Below the pieces are notes generated by a model, which made no database searches, had not been told where the DNA came from, and saw nothing but the letters and a program-made list of their open reading frames with translations. DNA of 64,000 nt, taken from positions 62,001 through 126,000 of the forward strand of contig NZ_JAPQER010000002.1 in assembly GCF_026735135.1 (NCBI RefSeq), given 5' to 3'. The position numbers and the translations under genes were made by a program. Below are positions 7,735-15,926 of this stretch, piece by piece (the stretch's first letter is position 1; each line of letters opens with the position of its first letter). This stretch comes from Clostridium aestuarii (GTDB taxonomy: Bacteria; Bacillota; Clostridia; Clostridiales; Clostridiaceae).

Positions 7735-8631
7735 ATGAAAATAAAAAAAGTAAAGGGAAATACATTTTGTATTGATACTGGAATGACATATATACCTTTT
7801 TATAAAATTAATGATGAAGAAATTATTATGTTGGATTCAGGATGGGCACAAGGAGAGCGAGAAAAAATTGATGAATTTTTAGAAAAAAATAGTTTTAAAG
7901 TAGTTGGTATAGTATGCAGTCATGCACATATAGACCATATAGGAAACAATACACATTTTAAGAATAAATATAATTGCATTATTGTGATGCCAGCCTATGA
8001 GGCTTTTATTTGTAGTTCAATGGTAAATCTTAAACTTTATTATAGGAATCAGACATTATCATATGTAACAAAGCATTTTGGACATATGGTTTGCGAAACA
8101 GATATTATTATTGCTGATAATCAAGACAGTATATATGTGCACGGTATTAAATTTAAAATTCTTCATACTCCCGGACATAGTCCAGCTCATATATGTATTA
8201 TTACTCCTGATGATGTTGCATATGTAGGAGATGCGCTTATAAGCTATGAAGTTATGGAAGGAGCAAAAATGCCTTATGCTTTTATACTTAAAGAGGACTT
8301 AAAAAGCAAAAAAAAGCTTTATGAATTAAAGTGCAGTAAATATATAGTAGCACATAAAGGACTGTATAATGATATTACAAAACTTATAGCTGATAATATA
8401 GAGTTTTATAAAAATAGAGCGACAAAAATATACAATCTGATAGATGGTGCTATGACAATAGAAGATATTATGAAGAGTGTTATTAAAAATTGGAATATTA
8501 GTGTAAAAAACATATATAAATATGAAGCAATAGAGAGAATATTAAGGCCTTATATTCAATATTTGAATGAAACTGGAATGATTGAGTTGATTTTACAAGA
8601 TGGATTTCTTAAATACATAAAAAATGTTTAG
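7735..8631 (+). CDS. MBL-fold metallo-hydrolase
   Basis: A 298-residue cytosolic protein with the metallo-beta-lactamase zinc motif SHAHIDH (His63, His65, Asp67, His68), a second histidine in HTPGHSPAH and an aspartate in AYVGDAL. About 80 residues after the core form a helical, charged tail compatible with the winged-helix domain found in LACTB2-like hydrolases. ATG 7735 follows ATGGAGGAAG; a competing ATG 13 nt upstream is out of frame and short. It stands between the kinase remnant and a convergent gene. Substrate is unknown; thioester or phosphodiester hydrolysis are both possible for the fold. Confidence 0.82.
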   Translation: MKIKKVKGNTFCIDTGMTYIPFYKINDEEIIMLDSGWAQGEREKIDEFLEKNSFKVVGIVCSHAHIDHIGNNTHFKNKYNCIIVMPAYEAFICSSMVNLKLYYRNQTLSYVTKHFGHMVCETDIIIADNQDSIYVHGIKFKILHTPGHSPAHICIITPDDVAYVGDALISYEVMEGAKMPYAFILKEDLKSKKKLYELKCSKYIVAHKGLYNDITKLIADNIEFYKNRATKIYNLIDGAMTIEDIMKSVIKNWNISVKNIYKYEAIERILRPYIQYLNETGMIELILQDGFLKYIKNV

Positions 8632-8688
8632 CAATTAAAAAAGTATGGTAGTAATGTAAAAGAAAGTAAAGTTTGCTTATAAAGAAGA

Positions 8689-8744
8689 ATAAACGAATAA
8701 AATTTCTTAAGAATTTTGAAGCTTGAGAATTTTTATTCGTTTAT
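8689..8744. terminator. Hairpin between convergent genes
   Basis: ATAAACGAATAAAA (8689-8702) and TTTTATTCGTTTAT (8731-8744) form a perfect 14-bp AT-rich stem around a 28-nt loop. It lies between the MBL gene and the minus-strand gene ending at 8803. It may terminate either transcript, although no long U-tract follows. Confidence 0.5.
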
Positions 8745-8802
8745 AGGAAAATTGTTATTGAACAAGGGTTAAAGTTATTTCTTCATAATAATTAGGCAAA
8801 TA

Positions 8803-9996
8803 TTATAGATTAGTTCCAGGTATAGCTACAAATTGATTGAGATTGACAGCAACAAATCTTTGACCATTCCAACGAAGATGTGTCTGGACAAAACCTAAAG
8901 TATCAGCATTATATATTCCAATAATTCTTTGTATTGAGTATAAATCATAAACACCATTTCTTTGAAAATCTATAGGGTAAAGTTCATTTATAGCAGATAC
9001 CTGACCACAAATAGGTGATTTTAGCGTACCATTTTCATTGTAAATTTGCATAAGATAGGAATCCCCTTTATTTCGAATATCAATTGTAAACTTTTTATTC
9101 AGAGTTTTACTTATTACTTCAACCTGATAATTATCTTTATAGATTACATCGTAAAGATAGTAATCATTGAATAGTTCAAAATCAAAGAGTTTTTGAGTTT
9201 GATTATTAAGGAAGGAGTATACATAGAAAAATCCGTAACCGCCGCTTCCACCTGAATCGATACTTATTAAAATATCGTTTGCTTTGTCACTAGTAAAATT
9301 ACCTAGAAAGATTGTTGGATTGTATCCGGAATTAATTTTTAATAAAATAGTATATAAATTTTTGGTTTTTCCATCTCTAATTACAACAGTAATATTATCT
9401 GCAAAGATTCCTTCAGGGCCATCTGGTTTGTTGCCATACAAAGATACTTTATCTGGTATTTTGTCACCATTTACATCGCCAAGTTTGGTGTCAAGCAAAT
9501 ATTTGTTTTGAAAAAAAGAATTTGGTTTTCGTGTTTTATGTGAGTTGCTTATGGTATAGTCTGAAAAAGTTCCCCAGTTTTCTATTCTGTTAAAATATGG
9601 ATTAATGGAGTTAAAGTAAATTATTATTGGAGCATTGTCTAATTCAGGGTGAATACTAAAAAATTTTTTATCACCATATCTAATAGCTTCTAGAGCTAAT
9701 GGCAATTCTCGTCTAAATATCGAGTTGCGTATAGCTGTTGTAGCTGATCCTAATTTACCATCTACATATAAGTATACATAAAAAACATATTTTTTTTCTA
9801 TTTTAATCCACTCACCAAGAACTTCATCTCTCTTAGGACTAATCATATCATAAGCATATTTTAATCCAATGGTTAGAAAAAGTTCAGCAGTTATGTCAGA
9901 ATGGGTAAGGGTATAGCGCCTAGATATAATAGGTTTTATAGGGGTAATTCCTTGTCTAAAATCCACTGAGAGTTTTTTAGGATTTAAGCTATTCAT
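8803..9996 (-). CDS. Staygreen-like domain fused to a VCBS/FG-GAP-like region
   Basis: A 397-residue protein with two parts. Residues 1 to about 150 resemble the bacterial staygreen family (PF12638 type): NPKKLSVDFRQGITP, RRYTLTHSDITAELFLTIG and VGLKYAYD-like segments are recognisable. Plant staygreen proteins remove Mg from chlorophyll; the bacterial role is not established. Residues about 160-397 resemble VCBS/FG-GAP repeat proteins of Firmicutes: GDVNGDKIPDKVSLYG is a calcium-type D-x-N-G-D-x-I-x-D loop, followed by ILISIDSGGSGGYGFFYVYSF and PIDFQRNGVYDLYS. There is no signal peptide. ATG lies at 9996 with AAGGGAT upstream. The fusion is seen directly; the domain names are from memory of the families. 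Function unknown. Confidence 0.72.
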   Translation of the reverse strand: MNSLNPKKLSVDFRQGITPIKPIISRRYTLTHSDITAELFLTIGLKYAYDMISPKRDEVLGEWIKIEKKYVFYVYLYVDGKLGSATTAIRNSIFRRELPLALEAIRYGDKKFFSIHPELDNAPIIIYFNSINPYFNRIENWGTFSDYTISNSHKTRKPNSFFQNKYLLDTKLGDVNGDKIPDKVSLYGNKPDGPEGIFADNITVVIRDGKTKNLYTILLKINSGYNPTIFLGNFTSDKANDILISIDSGGSGGYGFFYVYSFLNNQTQKLFDFELFNDYYLYDVIYKDNYQVEVISKTLNKKFTIDIRNKGDSYLMQIYNENGTLKSPICGQVSAINELYPIDFQRNGVYDLYSIQRIIGIYNADTLGFVQTHLRWNGQRFVAVNLNQFVAIPGTNL

Positions 9997-10222
9997 TTTA
10001 TCCCTTCTTCAATAATATTTTACATAAAAATATTATATGAACGTTATGAGGAAGATGTTAACAAGTTTTTATTGGAGCATATTAGTCTGTAAAAATATAT
10101 TTAGAAATTGAGTGGATAGAAGTAATATTTAAGTAAATATTTTTGATTAGTTAAAAACTAAAACTAGTTAGTGAATAATAAATGAAAAACTTGACCATAA
10201 TATCTCTTAAAGGAGTGATATT

Positions 10223-10864
10223 ATGGAAAATAAGAAAAAACTTTCAATGGCATTTATTGTACTCATGGCATTTACATTTATATTTGGGTATTATATAGGA
10301 ACATATAAGGAAAGAAAAATAAACATTAACAATAACGACAAAACTGATAAAATAACTATAGATGTTAGTGGAGATGGTTTATCCCAAAGGGATAATTTGA
10401 ATAAAGTTATTTCTAGTGAAGCTGAAATATTATTTGAAGTAGAATGTAATAATGAGGATGGATATATTATAGAAAGAAAAAGAAAAGCACAAGAAGAAAA
10501 TATTTGTGGAAAAAATGGTATTCAGATTGAACAAAAATACAGTAATCAAAGATATAAATTAAAAAACATAACATCTTCACAAGTTGAAGTGATAAGAAAA
10601 CCACTAAAATATAAGCCTAATAGATATGCACTTATTACAGAAAAAAATATAATTGTAATATGTAAAAGTGATGATAATGGAAATGTCTTTGATAATGAAG
10701 GAAATATTATAGAAAAAGAAGGTACTGGATTTAATGTCTATAACTTAGGAGTACAAGATATTAATAATATAATAAATGGAGATTCATCTATGCAGTTTGA
10801 AACTATTGAAAAATTGAATGATGGCATTAAAGATTTTGACATAAAATATGAAATACAAGAATAA
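10223..10864 (+). CDS. BofC-like membrane-anchored protein
   Basis: A 213-residue protein with an N-terminal transmembrane anchor (about residues 6-24) and an extracytoplasmic remainder. The C-terminal part, RYALITEKNIIVICKSDDNG to about residue 208, has the layout of the BofC C-terminal domain: a strand with a repeated 'G/N-x-V-x-V' edge, then a helix-turn ending in LNDGIKDFDIKYE. In Bacillus, bofC lies just upstream of ruvAB-queA-tgt-yajC and checks sigma-K activation in sporulation. The same order here supports the assignment. No Bacillus-like N-terminal bofC domain is obvious, so orthology is tentative. ATG follows AAAGGAG. Confidence 0.6.
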   Translation: MENKKKLSMAFIVLMAFTFIFGYYIGTYKERKININNNDKTDKITIDVSGDGLSQRDNLNKVISSEAEILFEVECNNEDGYIIERKRKAQEENICGKNGIQIEQKYSNQRYKLKNITSSQVEVIRKPLKYKPNRYALITEKNIIVICKSDDNGNVFDNEGNIIEKEGTGFNVYNLGVQDINNIINGDSSMQFETIEKLNDGIKDFDIKYEIQE

Positions 10865-10888
10865 TTGTATTTCATATTTTTTATTTTA
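10844..10888 (+). terminator. Intrinsic terminator overlapping the end of the bofC-like gene
   Basis: AAATATGAAATACAA (10844-10858) pairs perfectly with TTGTATTTCATATTT (10865-10879), followed by TTTTTATTTT. The 5' arm lies inside the last codons of the gene. Confidence 0.8.
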
Positions 10889-10890
10889 AG

Positions 10891-10935
10891 CGACTAAAGT
10901 AAACAAAATGACTAAATTTAGTGTAAACGACTAAA
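10891..10935 (+). repeat. Three spaced GACTAAA repeats upstream of ruvA
   Basis: CGACTAAA at 10891, TGACTAAA at 10909 and CGACTAAA at 10928 are spaced 18 and 19 nt apart, and the middle one is part of the perfect 12-bp palindrome ACTAAATTTAGT (10911-10922). They lie in the ruvA upstream region. A regulator-binding array is possible but unproven. Confidence 0.55.
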
Positions 10936-11041
10936 CTATAGGAATATATCGTAATATAAATGTTATGATTTCTTGATAATTTGAGAGTAAAATGGTAAAG
11001 TATTATATGATTGAAAGTTAGTTATTTTGGGGGTCATCAAT

Positions 11042-11644
11042 TTGTATGAATATATTAAAGGTATATATATAGGTATAAACAAAGATTATATAATACTAGA
11101 GAATAATGATATAGGGTATAAAATATATACATCAGGAAGTACTATGGCTAAAATGCCTAATATTAATGAAGTAGTTAAAATTTATCTTCAACAGATAGTA
11201 AGAGAAGATTTTATTGGGTTGTATGGTTTTTTAACTGAAGAAGAAAGAGATATGTTTAATTTACTTTTAACTATTAATGGTGTAGGGAGCAAGGCAACTT
11301 TATCGTTGCTATCTATAAGTAACATTAATAATCTTAAGTATGCTATTCTATCCAGTGATTATACTACTCTTACCAAGGCGCCAGGTATAGGGAAGAAAAT
11401 AGCTCAAAGAATAATTTTAGAGCTTAAAGATAAATTAGGTAAATTAAGTGAAGGAGATATTCAAATTTCTGAAGAAATATCTGAAAAATTACAAAAGACA
11501 GATAGGAAACATGAAGAAGCATTACTTGCTCTTATATCTTTAGGTTTTTCTGAAAAAGAAGGAGAAAAAGTACTAAAAACTATAGATATGAATGGAAATT
11601 TAGAGGAAATTATTAAGGAAAGTTTAAAACATTTAATGAATTGA
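11042..11644 (+). CDS. ruvA: Holliday junction branch migration protein RuvA
   Basis: A 200-residue protein that binds Holliday junctions and loads the RuvB motor. The N-terminal OB-like domain starts YEYIKG; two helix-hairpin-helix motifs follow, INGVGSKATLSLL near residues 72-84 and APGIGKKIAQRIILELKDK near 107-125; the C-terminal domain that contacts RuvB is EEALLALISLGFSEKE. I choose TTG at 11042, behind GGGGG at 11029-11033, because family members begin with MYEYIKG; the frame is open further upstream to 11027. ruvB starts 12 nt downstream. Confidence 0.95.
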   Translation: MYEYIKGIYIGINKDYIILENNDIGYKIYTSGSTMAKMPNINEVVKIYLQQIVREDFIGLYGFLTEEERDMFNLLLTINGVGSKATLSLLSISNINNLKYAILSSDYTTLTKAPGIGKKIAQRIILELKDKLGKLSEGDIQISEEISEKLQKTDRKHEEALLALISLGFSEKEGEKVLKTIDMNGNLEEIIKESLKHLMN

Positions 11645-11656
11645 GGGGAATAATTT

Positions 11657-12652
11657 ATGGAGGATAGAATTATTTCTGCTTCTTATAAAAATGAAGATAA
11701 TGATATAGAATATTCATTAAGACCTAAAAGTTTAAATGAATATATAGGTCAAAAAAAAGTTAAAGAAAAGTTAAATATTTTTATAAAAGCAGCACAAAAA
11801 AGAAGAGAAGCACTTGATCATGTTCTTTTATATGGCCCACCAGGACTTGGAAAAACTACTTTAGCTAATATTATAGCAAGGGAAATGGGCGGTAACTTAA
11901 AGATAACATCAGGTCCCGCAATAGAAAGAGCAGGAGATTTAGCAGCTATACTTACAGGACTAAGCGATTATGATGTGTTGTTTATTGATGAAATTCATAG
12001 ACTTAATCGAGCGGTAGAAGAGATATTATATCCAGCGATGGAGGATAATGCTCTTGACATAGTTATAGGCAAAGGTGCTGCTGCAAAATCTATAAGATTG
12101 GATTTGCCTAGATTTACTTTGATTGGTGCTACAACTAGAATAGGACTTTTAACATCTCCTTTGAGAGACCGATTTGGAGTGTTAAGTTCTATGGAATTTT
12201 ATGAGGAAGAAGAACTAAAAGAAATTATATTAAGATCATCAAAAATTTTAAGAGTTGGGATTAAAGAAGATGCTGCTTTTGAAATAGCTAGAAGATCAAG
12301 AGGAACTCCAAGAATAGCAAATAGAATTTTAAAGAGAGTTAGAGATTATTGTGAAGTTAAGGGGAATGGAACAATTGATATTGAAACATCAAAAAATGCT
12401 TTAGAGCTTTTAGAAATTGATGAAGAAGGATTTGACAGAATAGATAATAGAATACTAGAAGCTATAATAGATAACTTTAAAGGCGGTCCTGTTGGATTAG
12501 AAACTTTAGCTTATTTTATAGGTGAAGAATTAGATACTATACAGGATGTTTATGAGCCATATTTACTTCAAAAAGGTTTTATAATTAGAATGCCAAGAGG
12601 AAGAAAAGCTACAGAAAAAGCATATAAGCATTTAAAAAGAATAAATAAATAA
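11657..12652 (+). CDS. ruvB: Holliday junction branch migration ATPase RuvB
   Basis: A 331-residue AAA+ hexameric motor that drives branch migration with RuvA in recombinational repair. Walker [10 protein letters not shown] is at 60-68, Walker B FIDEIHR at about 109-115, sensor 1 in [11 protein letters not shown] and the arginine finger region in SPLRDRFG. The C-terminal winged helix ends with [18 protein letters not shown]. Length is standard. It is preceded by GAGGGG and is cotranscribed with ruvA. Confidence 0.97.
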   Translation: MEDRIISASYKNEDNDIEYSLRPKSLNEYIGQKKVKEKLNIFIKAAQKRREALDHVLLYGPPGLGKTTLANIIAREMGGNLKITSGPAIERAGDLAAILTGLSDYDVLFIDEIHRLNRAVEEILYPAMEDNALDIVIGKGAAAKSIRLDLPRFTLIGATTRIGLLTSPLRDRFGVLSSMEFYEEEELKEIILRSSKILRVGIKEDAAFEIARRSRGTPRIANRILKRVRDYCEVKGNGTIDIETSKNALELLEIDEEGFDRIDNRILEAIIDNFKGGPVGLETLAYFIGEELDTIQDVYEPYLLQKGFIIRMPRGRKATEKAYKHLKRINK

Positions 12653-12676
12653 AATTGCATAAGAGGAGTGGACATA

Positions 12677-13702
12677 TTGAAAGTTAAAGATTTTGATTAT
12701 TATTTACCACAAGAATTAATTGCTCAACATCCAGCAGAAAAAAGGGATAAATCAAGATTAATGGTTGTAGATAAGAATACTGGAGAAATAGAGCATAAAA
12801 TATTTAAGGATATAATTGATTATCTTAAACCAGGAGATTGTCTTGTACTTAATAATACAAGAGTTCTTCCAGCAAGACTTATTGGAGCGAAAGAGAATAC
12901 TGGTGGCAAGATAGAGTTCTTACTACTTAAAAGAATTGATGAAAAAAAATGGGAAACTTTGGTCAAACCAGGTAAAAGAGCAAAAATAGGAAGTAGATTT
13001 GAATTTGGAGATGGTAAATTAAAAGCTGAAGTTAAATCTATGGGAGAAGACGGTAGTAGAATAGTAGAATTTGAATATGAAGGTATTTTTGAAGAAGTTT
13101 TAGATGAATTAGGACAGATGCCTCTTCCACCATATATTACTGAAAAATTGGAAGATAAAGAAAGATATCAAACAGTTTATTCAAAAGAACCGGGATCAGC
13201 AGCAGCGCCTACTGCTGGATTGCATTTCACAGAAGAACTTATGAAAAAGGTAAAAGAAAAGGGTGTTAAGATTGCTTTTTTAACTCTTCATGTAGGGCTT
13301 GGAACTTTTAGACCTGTAAAGGTAGAAAATATTCAAGAACACCATATGCATTCTGAATATTATACTATGTCAAAGGAAACAGCAGATACTATAAATGAAA
13401 CAAAAGAAAATGGAGGTAGAATTATTGCAGTTGGAACAACCTCTTGTAGAACATTAGAAACTATTGGGAATGAAAATGGAAAGGTAAAAGAACAATCTGG
13501 ATGGACTGATATTTTTATATATCCAGGATGTAAATTCAAAATAATAGACGCCTTAATTACTAATTTTCATTTACCACAATCAACACTATTAATGCTAGTA
13601 AGTGCTTTTTCTAGTAAAGAAATTATCATGAATGCTTATGAAAAAGCTGTAAGTGAAAAATATAGATTTTTTAGCTTTGGAGATTCAATGATTATAAAAT
13701 AA
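12677..13702 (+). CDS. queA: S-adenosylmethionine:tRNA ribosyltransferase-isomerase QueA
   Basis: A 341-residue enzyme that transfers the ribose of SAM to preQ1 in tRNA, giving epoxyqueuosine. The typical N-terminus [42 protein letters not shown] and [15 protein letters not shown] are all present. I place the start at TTG 12677, 8 nt after GAGGAG (12663-12668); the GTG at 12668 overlaps that ribosome site. tgt follows after about 75 nt, so both queuosine steps are in one unit. Confidence 0.95.
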   Translation: MKVKDFDYYLPQELIAQHPAEKRDKSRLMVVDKNTGEIEHKIFKDIIDYLKPGDCLVLNNTRVLPARLIGAKENTGGKIEFLLLKRIDEKKWETLVKPGKRAKIGSRFEFGDGKLKAEVKSMGEDGSRIVEFEYEGIFEEVLDELGQMPLPPYITEKLEDKERYQTVYSKEPGSAAAPTAGLHFTEELMKKVKEKGVKIAFLTLHVGLGTFRPVKVENIQEHHMHSEYYTMSKETADTINETKENGGRIIAVGTTSCRTLETIGNENGKVKEQSGWTDIFIYPGCKFKIIDALITNFHLPQSTLLMLVSAFSSKEIIMNAYEKAVSEKYRFFSFGDSMIIK

Positions 13703-13777
13703 GAATGTTAGAAACTAGCACACAGATAACGTATCTTAGTACATAGAATCTAAATAAGAGTTGAAGGGAGAAAAAAA

Positions 13778-14908
13778 GTGTTTAAGTTACATAAAAAGGA
13801 AGGAAATGCTAGACGAGGAGAGTTTATAACACCTCATGGTACAATACAGACACCTGTATTTATGAATGTTGGTACTTTGGCAGCCATTAAAGGTGCTGTA
13901 TCAACTATGGATTTAAAGGATATAAGATGTCAGGTGGAATTATCAAATACTTATCATTTACATTTAAGACCAGGAGATAAAGTTGTAAATAAACTTGGTG
14001 GTATACATAAGTTTATGAATTGGGACAGACCAATACTTACAGATTCAGGTGGATTTCAAGTATTTTCTCTAGCAAAGTTTAGAAAAATAAAAGAAGAAGG
14101 AGTTTATTTTAGGTCGCATATAGATGGAAGAAAGATATTTATGGGACCAGAAGAGAGTATGCAGATTCAAAGCAACTTAGCGTCTACAATAGCTATGGCC
14201 TTTGATGAATGTATACCAAATCCTTCTCCAAGAGATTATGTTGTAAAATCTGTGGCAAGAACAACGAGATGGCTTGAAAGATGTAAAACTGAAATGGATA
14301 GGTTAAATTCTTTAGATGACACTATAAATAAAAAGCAAATGCTGTTTGGAATAAATCAAGGTGGAGTTTATAAAGATATAAGAATACAACATGCTAAGGA
14401 AATTGCAAAACTGGATTTGGATGGTTATGCAATAGGAGGGCTTGCTGTAGGAGAAACTCACGAAGAAATGTATAAAACAATAGAAGCTGTGGAACCATAT
14501 CTTCCTTCAAATAAACCTAGATATTTAATGGGAGTAGGTATTCCAAGTAATATTTTAGAAGCGGTAGAAAGAGGAGTTGACTTTTTTGACTGTGTTTTAC
14601 CAGCAAGAAATGGAAGGCATGGACATTTGTTTACTAAATATGGTAAAATAAATCTAATGAATGCAAAATTTGAGTTGGATGATAGACCTATAGATGAAGG
14701 TTGTCAATGTCCAGCATGTCAACATTATACAAGAGCATATATAAGACATTTATTTAAAGCAAAAGAAATGCTTGCCATGAGATTGTGTGTTCTTCATAAT
14801 TTGTATTTTTACAATAAGCTTATGGAGGATATAAGAGATGCACTAGACGAAGGAAGATTTAAAGATTTTAAAGCTCAGAAACTAGAAGAATGGGGTGGAA
14901 GAGCTTAA
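13778..14908 (+). CDS. tgt: tRNA-guanine transglycosylase Tgt
   Basis: A 376-residue enzyme that exchanges guanine for preQ1 at the wobble position of GUN-anticodon tRNAs. DSGGFQVFSL with Asp89 holds the substrate base, FDECIPNPSPRDYV and GGLAVGE are conserved, and the zinc site CQCPACQHYTRAYIRHL is near the C-terminus. Start GTG follows AAGGGAG. Length is standard for bacterial Tgt. Placed between queA and yajC, as in other Firmicutes. Confidence 0.97.
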   Translation: MFKLHKKEGNARRGEFITPHGTIQTPVFMNVGTLAAIKGAVSTMDLKDIRCQVELSNTYHLHLRPGDKVVNKLGGIHKFMNWDRPILTDSGGFQVFSLAKFRKIKEEGVYFRSHIDGRKIFMGPEESMQIQSNLASTIAMAFDECIPNPSPRDYVVKSVARTTRWLERCKTEMDRLNSLDDTINKKQMLFGINQGGVYKDIRIQHAKEIAKLDLDGYAIGGLAVGETHEEMYKTIEAVEPYLPSNKPRYLMGVGIPSNILEAVERGVDFFDCVLPARNGRHGHLFTKYGKINLMNAKFELDDRPIDEGCQCPACQHYTRAYIRHLFKAKEMLAMRLCVLHNLYFYNKLMEDIRDALDEGRFKDFKAQKLEEWGGRA

Positions 14909-14929
14909 AAGATGGAGGGAGGTGAGAGC

Positions 14930-15223
14930 ATGCCACAAAATGCTAGTATTATTTCAACAATAATACCATTTGTCCTTATGATAGCAATATTTTACATAAT
15001 AATTTTGGTGCCTGAAAAAAAGAGAAAAAAGAAATATGCTGCTATGGTAGAAGGATTAAGAGTGAATGATAAAATCATGACAAAAGGCGGAATTATAGGA
15101 AAGATTACAAGAATTCATGATGACTTTGTTGTGTTAGAATCAGGTCCAGATAAATCTAAAATAAAGCTTAGCAAAAATGGTATAGCTTCGGTTTTCGATG
15201 AGACTTTAAATGAAGAAAAATAA
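14930..15223 (+). CDS. yajC: Preprotein translocase accessory protein YajC
   Basis: A 97-residue protein with one transmembrane helix (about residues 9-27) and a cytosolic tail with the family motif KGGIIGKITRI. It belongs to the SecDF-YajC complex that assists protein export. I choose ATG 14930 because GGAGGTGAGAG lies directly before it; the frame extends back to ATG 14912, but that start has no free ribosome site. secD and secF follow within about 2.2 kb. Confidence 0.92.
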   Translation: MPQNASIISTIIPFVLMIAIFYIIILVPEKKRKKKYAAMVEGLRVNDKIMTKGGIIGKITRIHDDFVVLESGPDKSKIKLSKNGIASVFDETLNEEK

Positions 15224-15246
15224 AAGGACTTACTGTAATAAAACAT

Positions 15247-15279
15247 CCTCTATCTACATAAATATTAGTAGATAGGAGG
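15247..15279 (+). promoter_or_regulatory. Hairpin that sequesters a Shine-Dalgarno site
   Basis: CCTCTATCTAC (15247-15257) can pair with GTAGATA (15268-15274) and GAGG (15276-15279), 11 bp with one bulged G. The 3' arm contains the AGGAGG ribosome site of the gene starting at 15288, and there is no U-tract. It looks like translational control rather than termination; this is inference. Confidence 0.5.
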
Positions 15280-15287
15280 TGCTTTTA

Positions 15288-15656
15288 TTGGGGGAAAAAG
15301 GAGACATAATATATATTGGTGAAGGATTAGTAAGAGGATTTTTTTTGACTTTAGTATTATTACTGGTATATGCTGTTGCAACATCGTTTGTAAATGCAAA
15401 TACAGTTGTTGATTCTATATATAAAGTAGTAATAACTGCATTAGGTGTTATGTATGGAACTGTATACGCTGTAAAAAAGATAAAAAGAAAAGGGTGGCTA
15501 ACAGGATTAATAGTTGCATTATTATATATGTTAGTTATTTATGTTATATCAGTAGTTAATGGTAGACAATTTACTATATCCGCATATGGAATACTTAGAA
15601 TTGTTCTTGCTATTTTTGTAGGAATACTTTCTGGTATGCTGGGAATAAATATGTAA
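15288..15656 (+). CDS. TIGR04086-type small membrane protein
   Basis: A 122-residue protein with four hydrophobic segments, similar in length and layout to the TIGR04086 / YrzE membrane family found next to yajC in Firmicutes: GLVRGFFLTLVLLLVYA at the start and RIVLAIFVGILSGMLGI at the end. TTG 15288 is chosen, 8 nt after AGGAGG (15274-15279). The ribosome site lies in a hairpin. Function is not known. Confidence 0.75.
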   Translation: MGEKGDIIYIGEGLVRGFFLTLVLLLVYAVATSFVNANTVVDSIYKVVITALGVMYGTVYAVKKIKRKGWLTGLIVALLYMLVIYVISVVNGRQFTISAYGILRIVLAIFVGILSGMLGINM

Positions 15657-15728
15657 AATTACTTTATTTAAATAAAAATATATGATATACTTTACAAGTA
15701 ATTTGATAATAGAATTGGAGGAATAGAC

Positions 15729-15866
15729 ATGAAGCATATAAAAACTATAAACAAAAAAAATATAAAAGAAAGTTTAAATAAACCAGGATGCAAAGAATGT
15801 GCAAATTCTTGCCAGTCAGCATGTAAAACATCTTGTACAGTTGCAAATTTAGCTTGTGAAAATTAA
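15729..15866 (+). CDS. scfA: SCIFF (six-cysteine) ranthipeptide precursor
   Basis: A 45-residue peptide with exactly six cysteines at positions 21, 24, 28, 32, 36 and 43, the definition of the SCIFF family. It starts MKHIKTINKKN and its core runs from KPGCKECANS onward. It is ribosomally made and then modified by the radical SAM protein encoded 60 nt downstream, which installs thioether links from cysteine sulfur to neighbouring residues. ATG 15729 follows TTGGAGGA. The mature peptide is thought to act in clostridial signalling, but this is not settled. The family is near-universal in Clostridia. Confidence 0.96.
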   Translation: MKHIKTINKKNIKESLNKPGCKECANSCQSACKTSCTVANLACEN

Positions 15867-15876
15867 TATAAAAATT

Positions 15877-15908
15877 AAGCAGTAACTTTGGTTACTGCTT
15901 TATATTTG
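15877..15908 (+). terminator. Terminator/attenuator between scfA and scfB
   Basis: AAGCAGTAAC (15877-15886) pairs perfectly with GTTACTGCTT (15891-15900) around TTTG, followed by TATATTTGTTT. Partial read-through would give more precursor than enzyme, a common arrangement in peptide maturation operons. Confidence 0.7.
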
Positions 15909-15926
15909 TTTAAGGAGGAAAAAAAA

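Noticed and set aside
11027..11041. Earlier RuvA start at 11027
   Set aside because: The GGGGG stretch there is the ribosome site for TTG 11042, which restores the usual MYEYIKG start.
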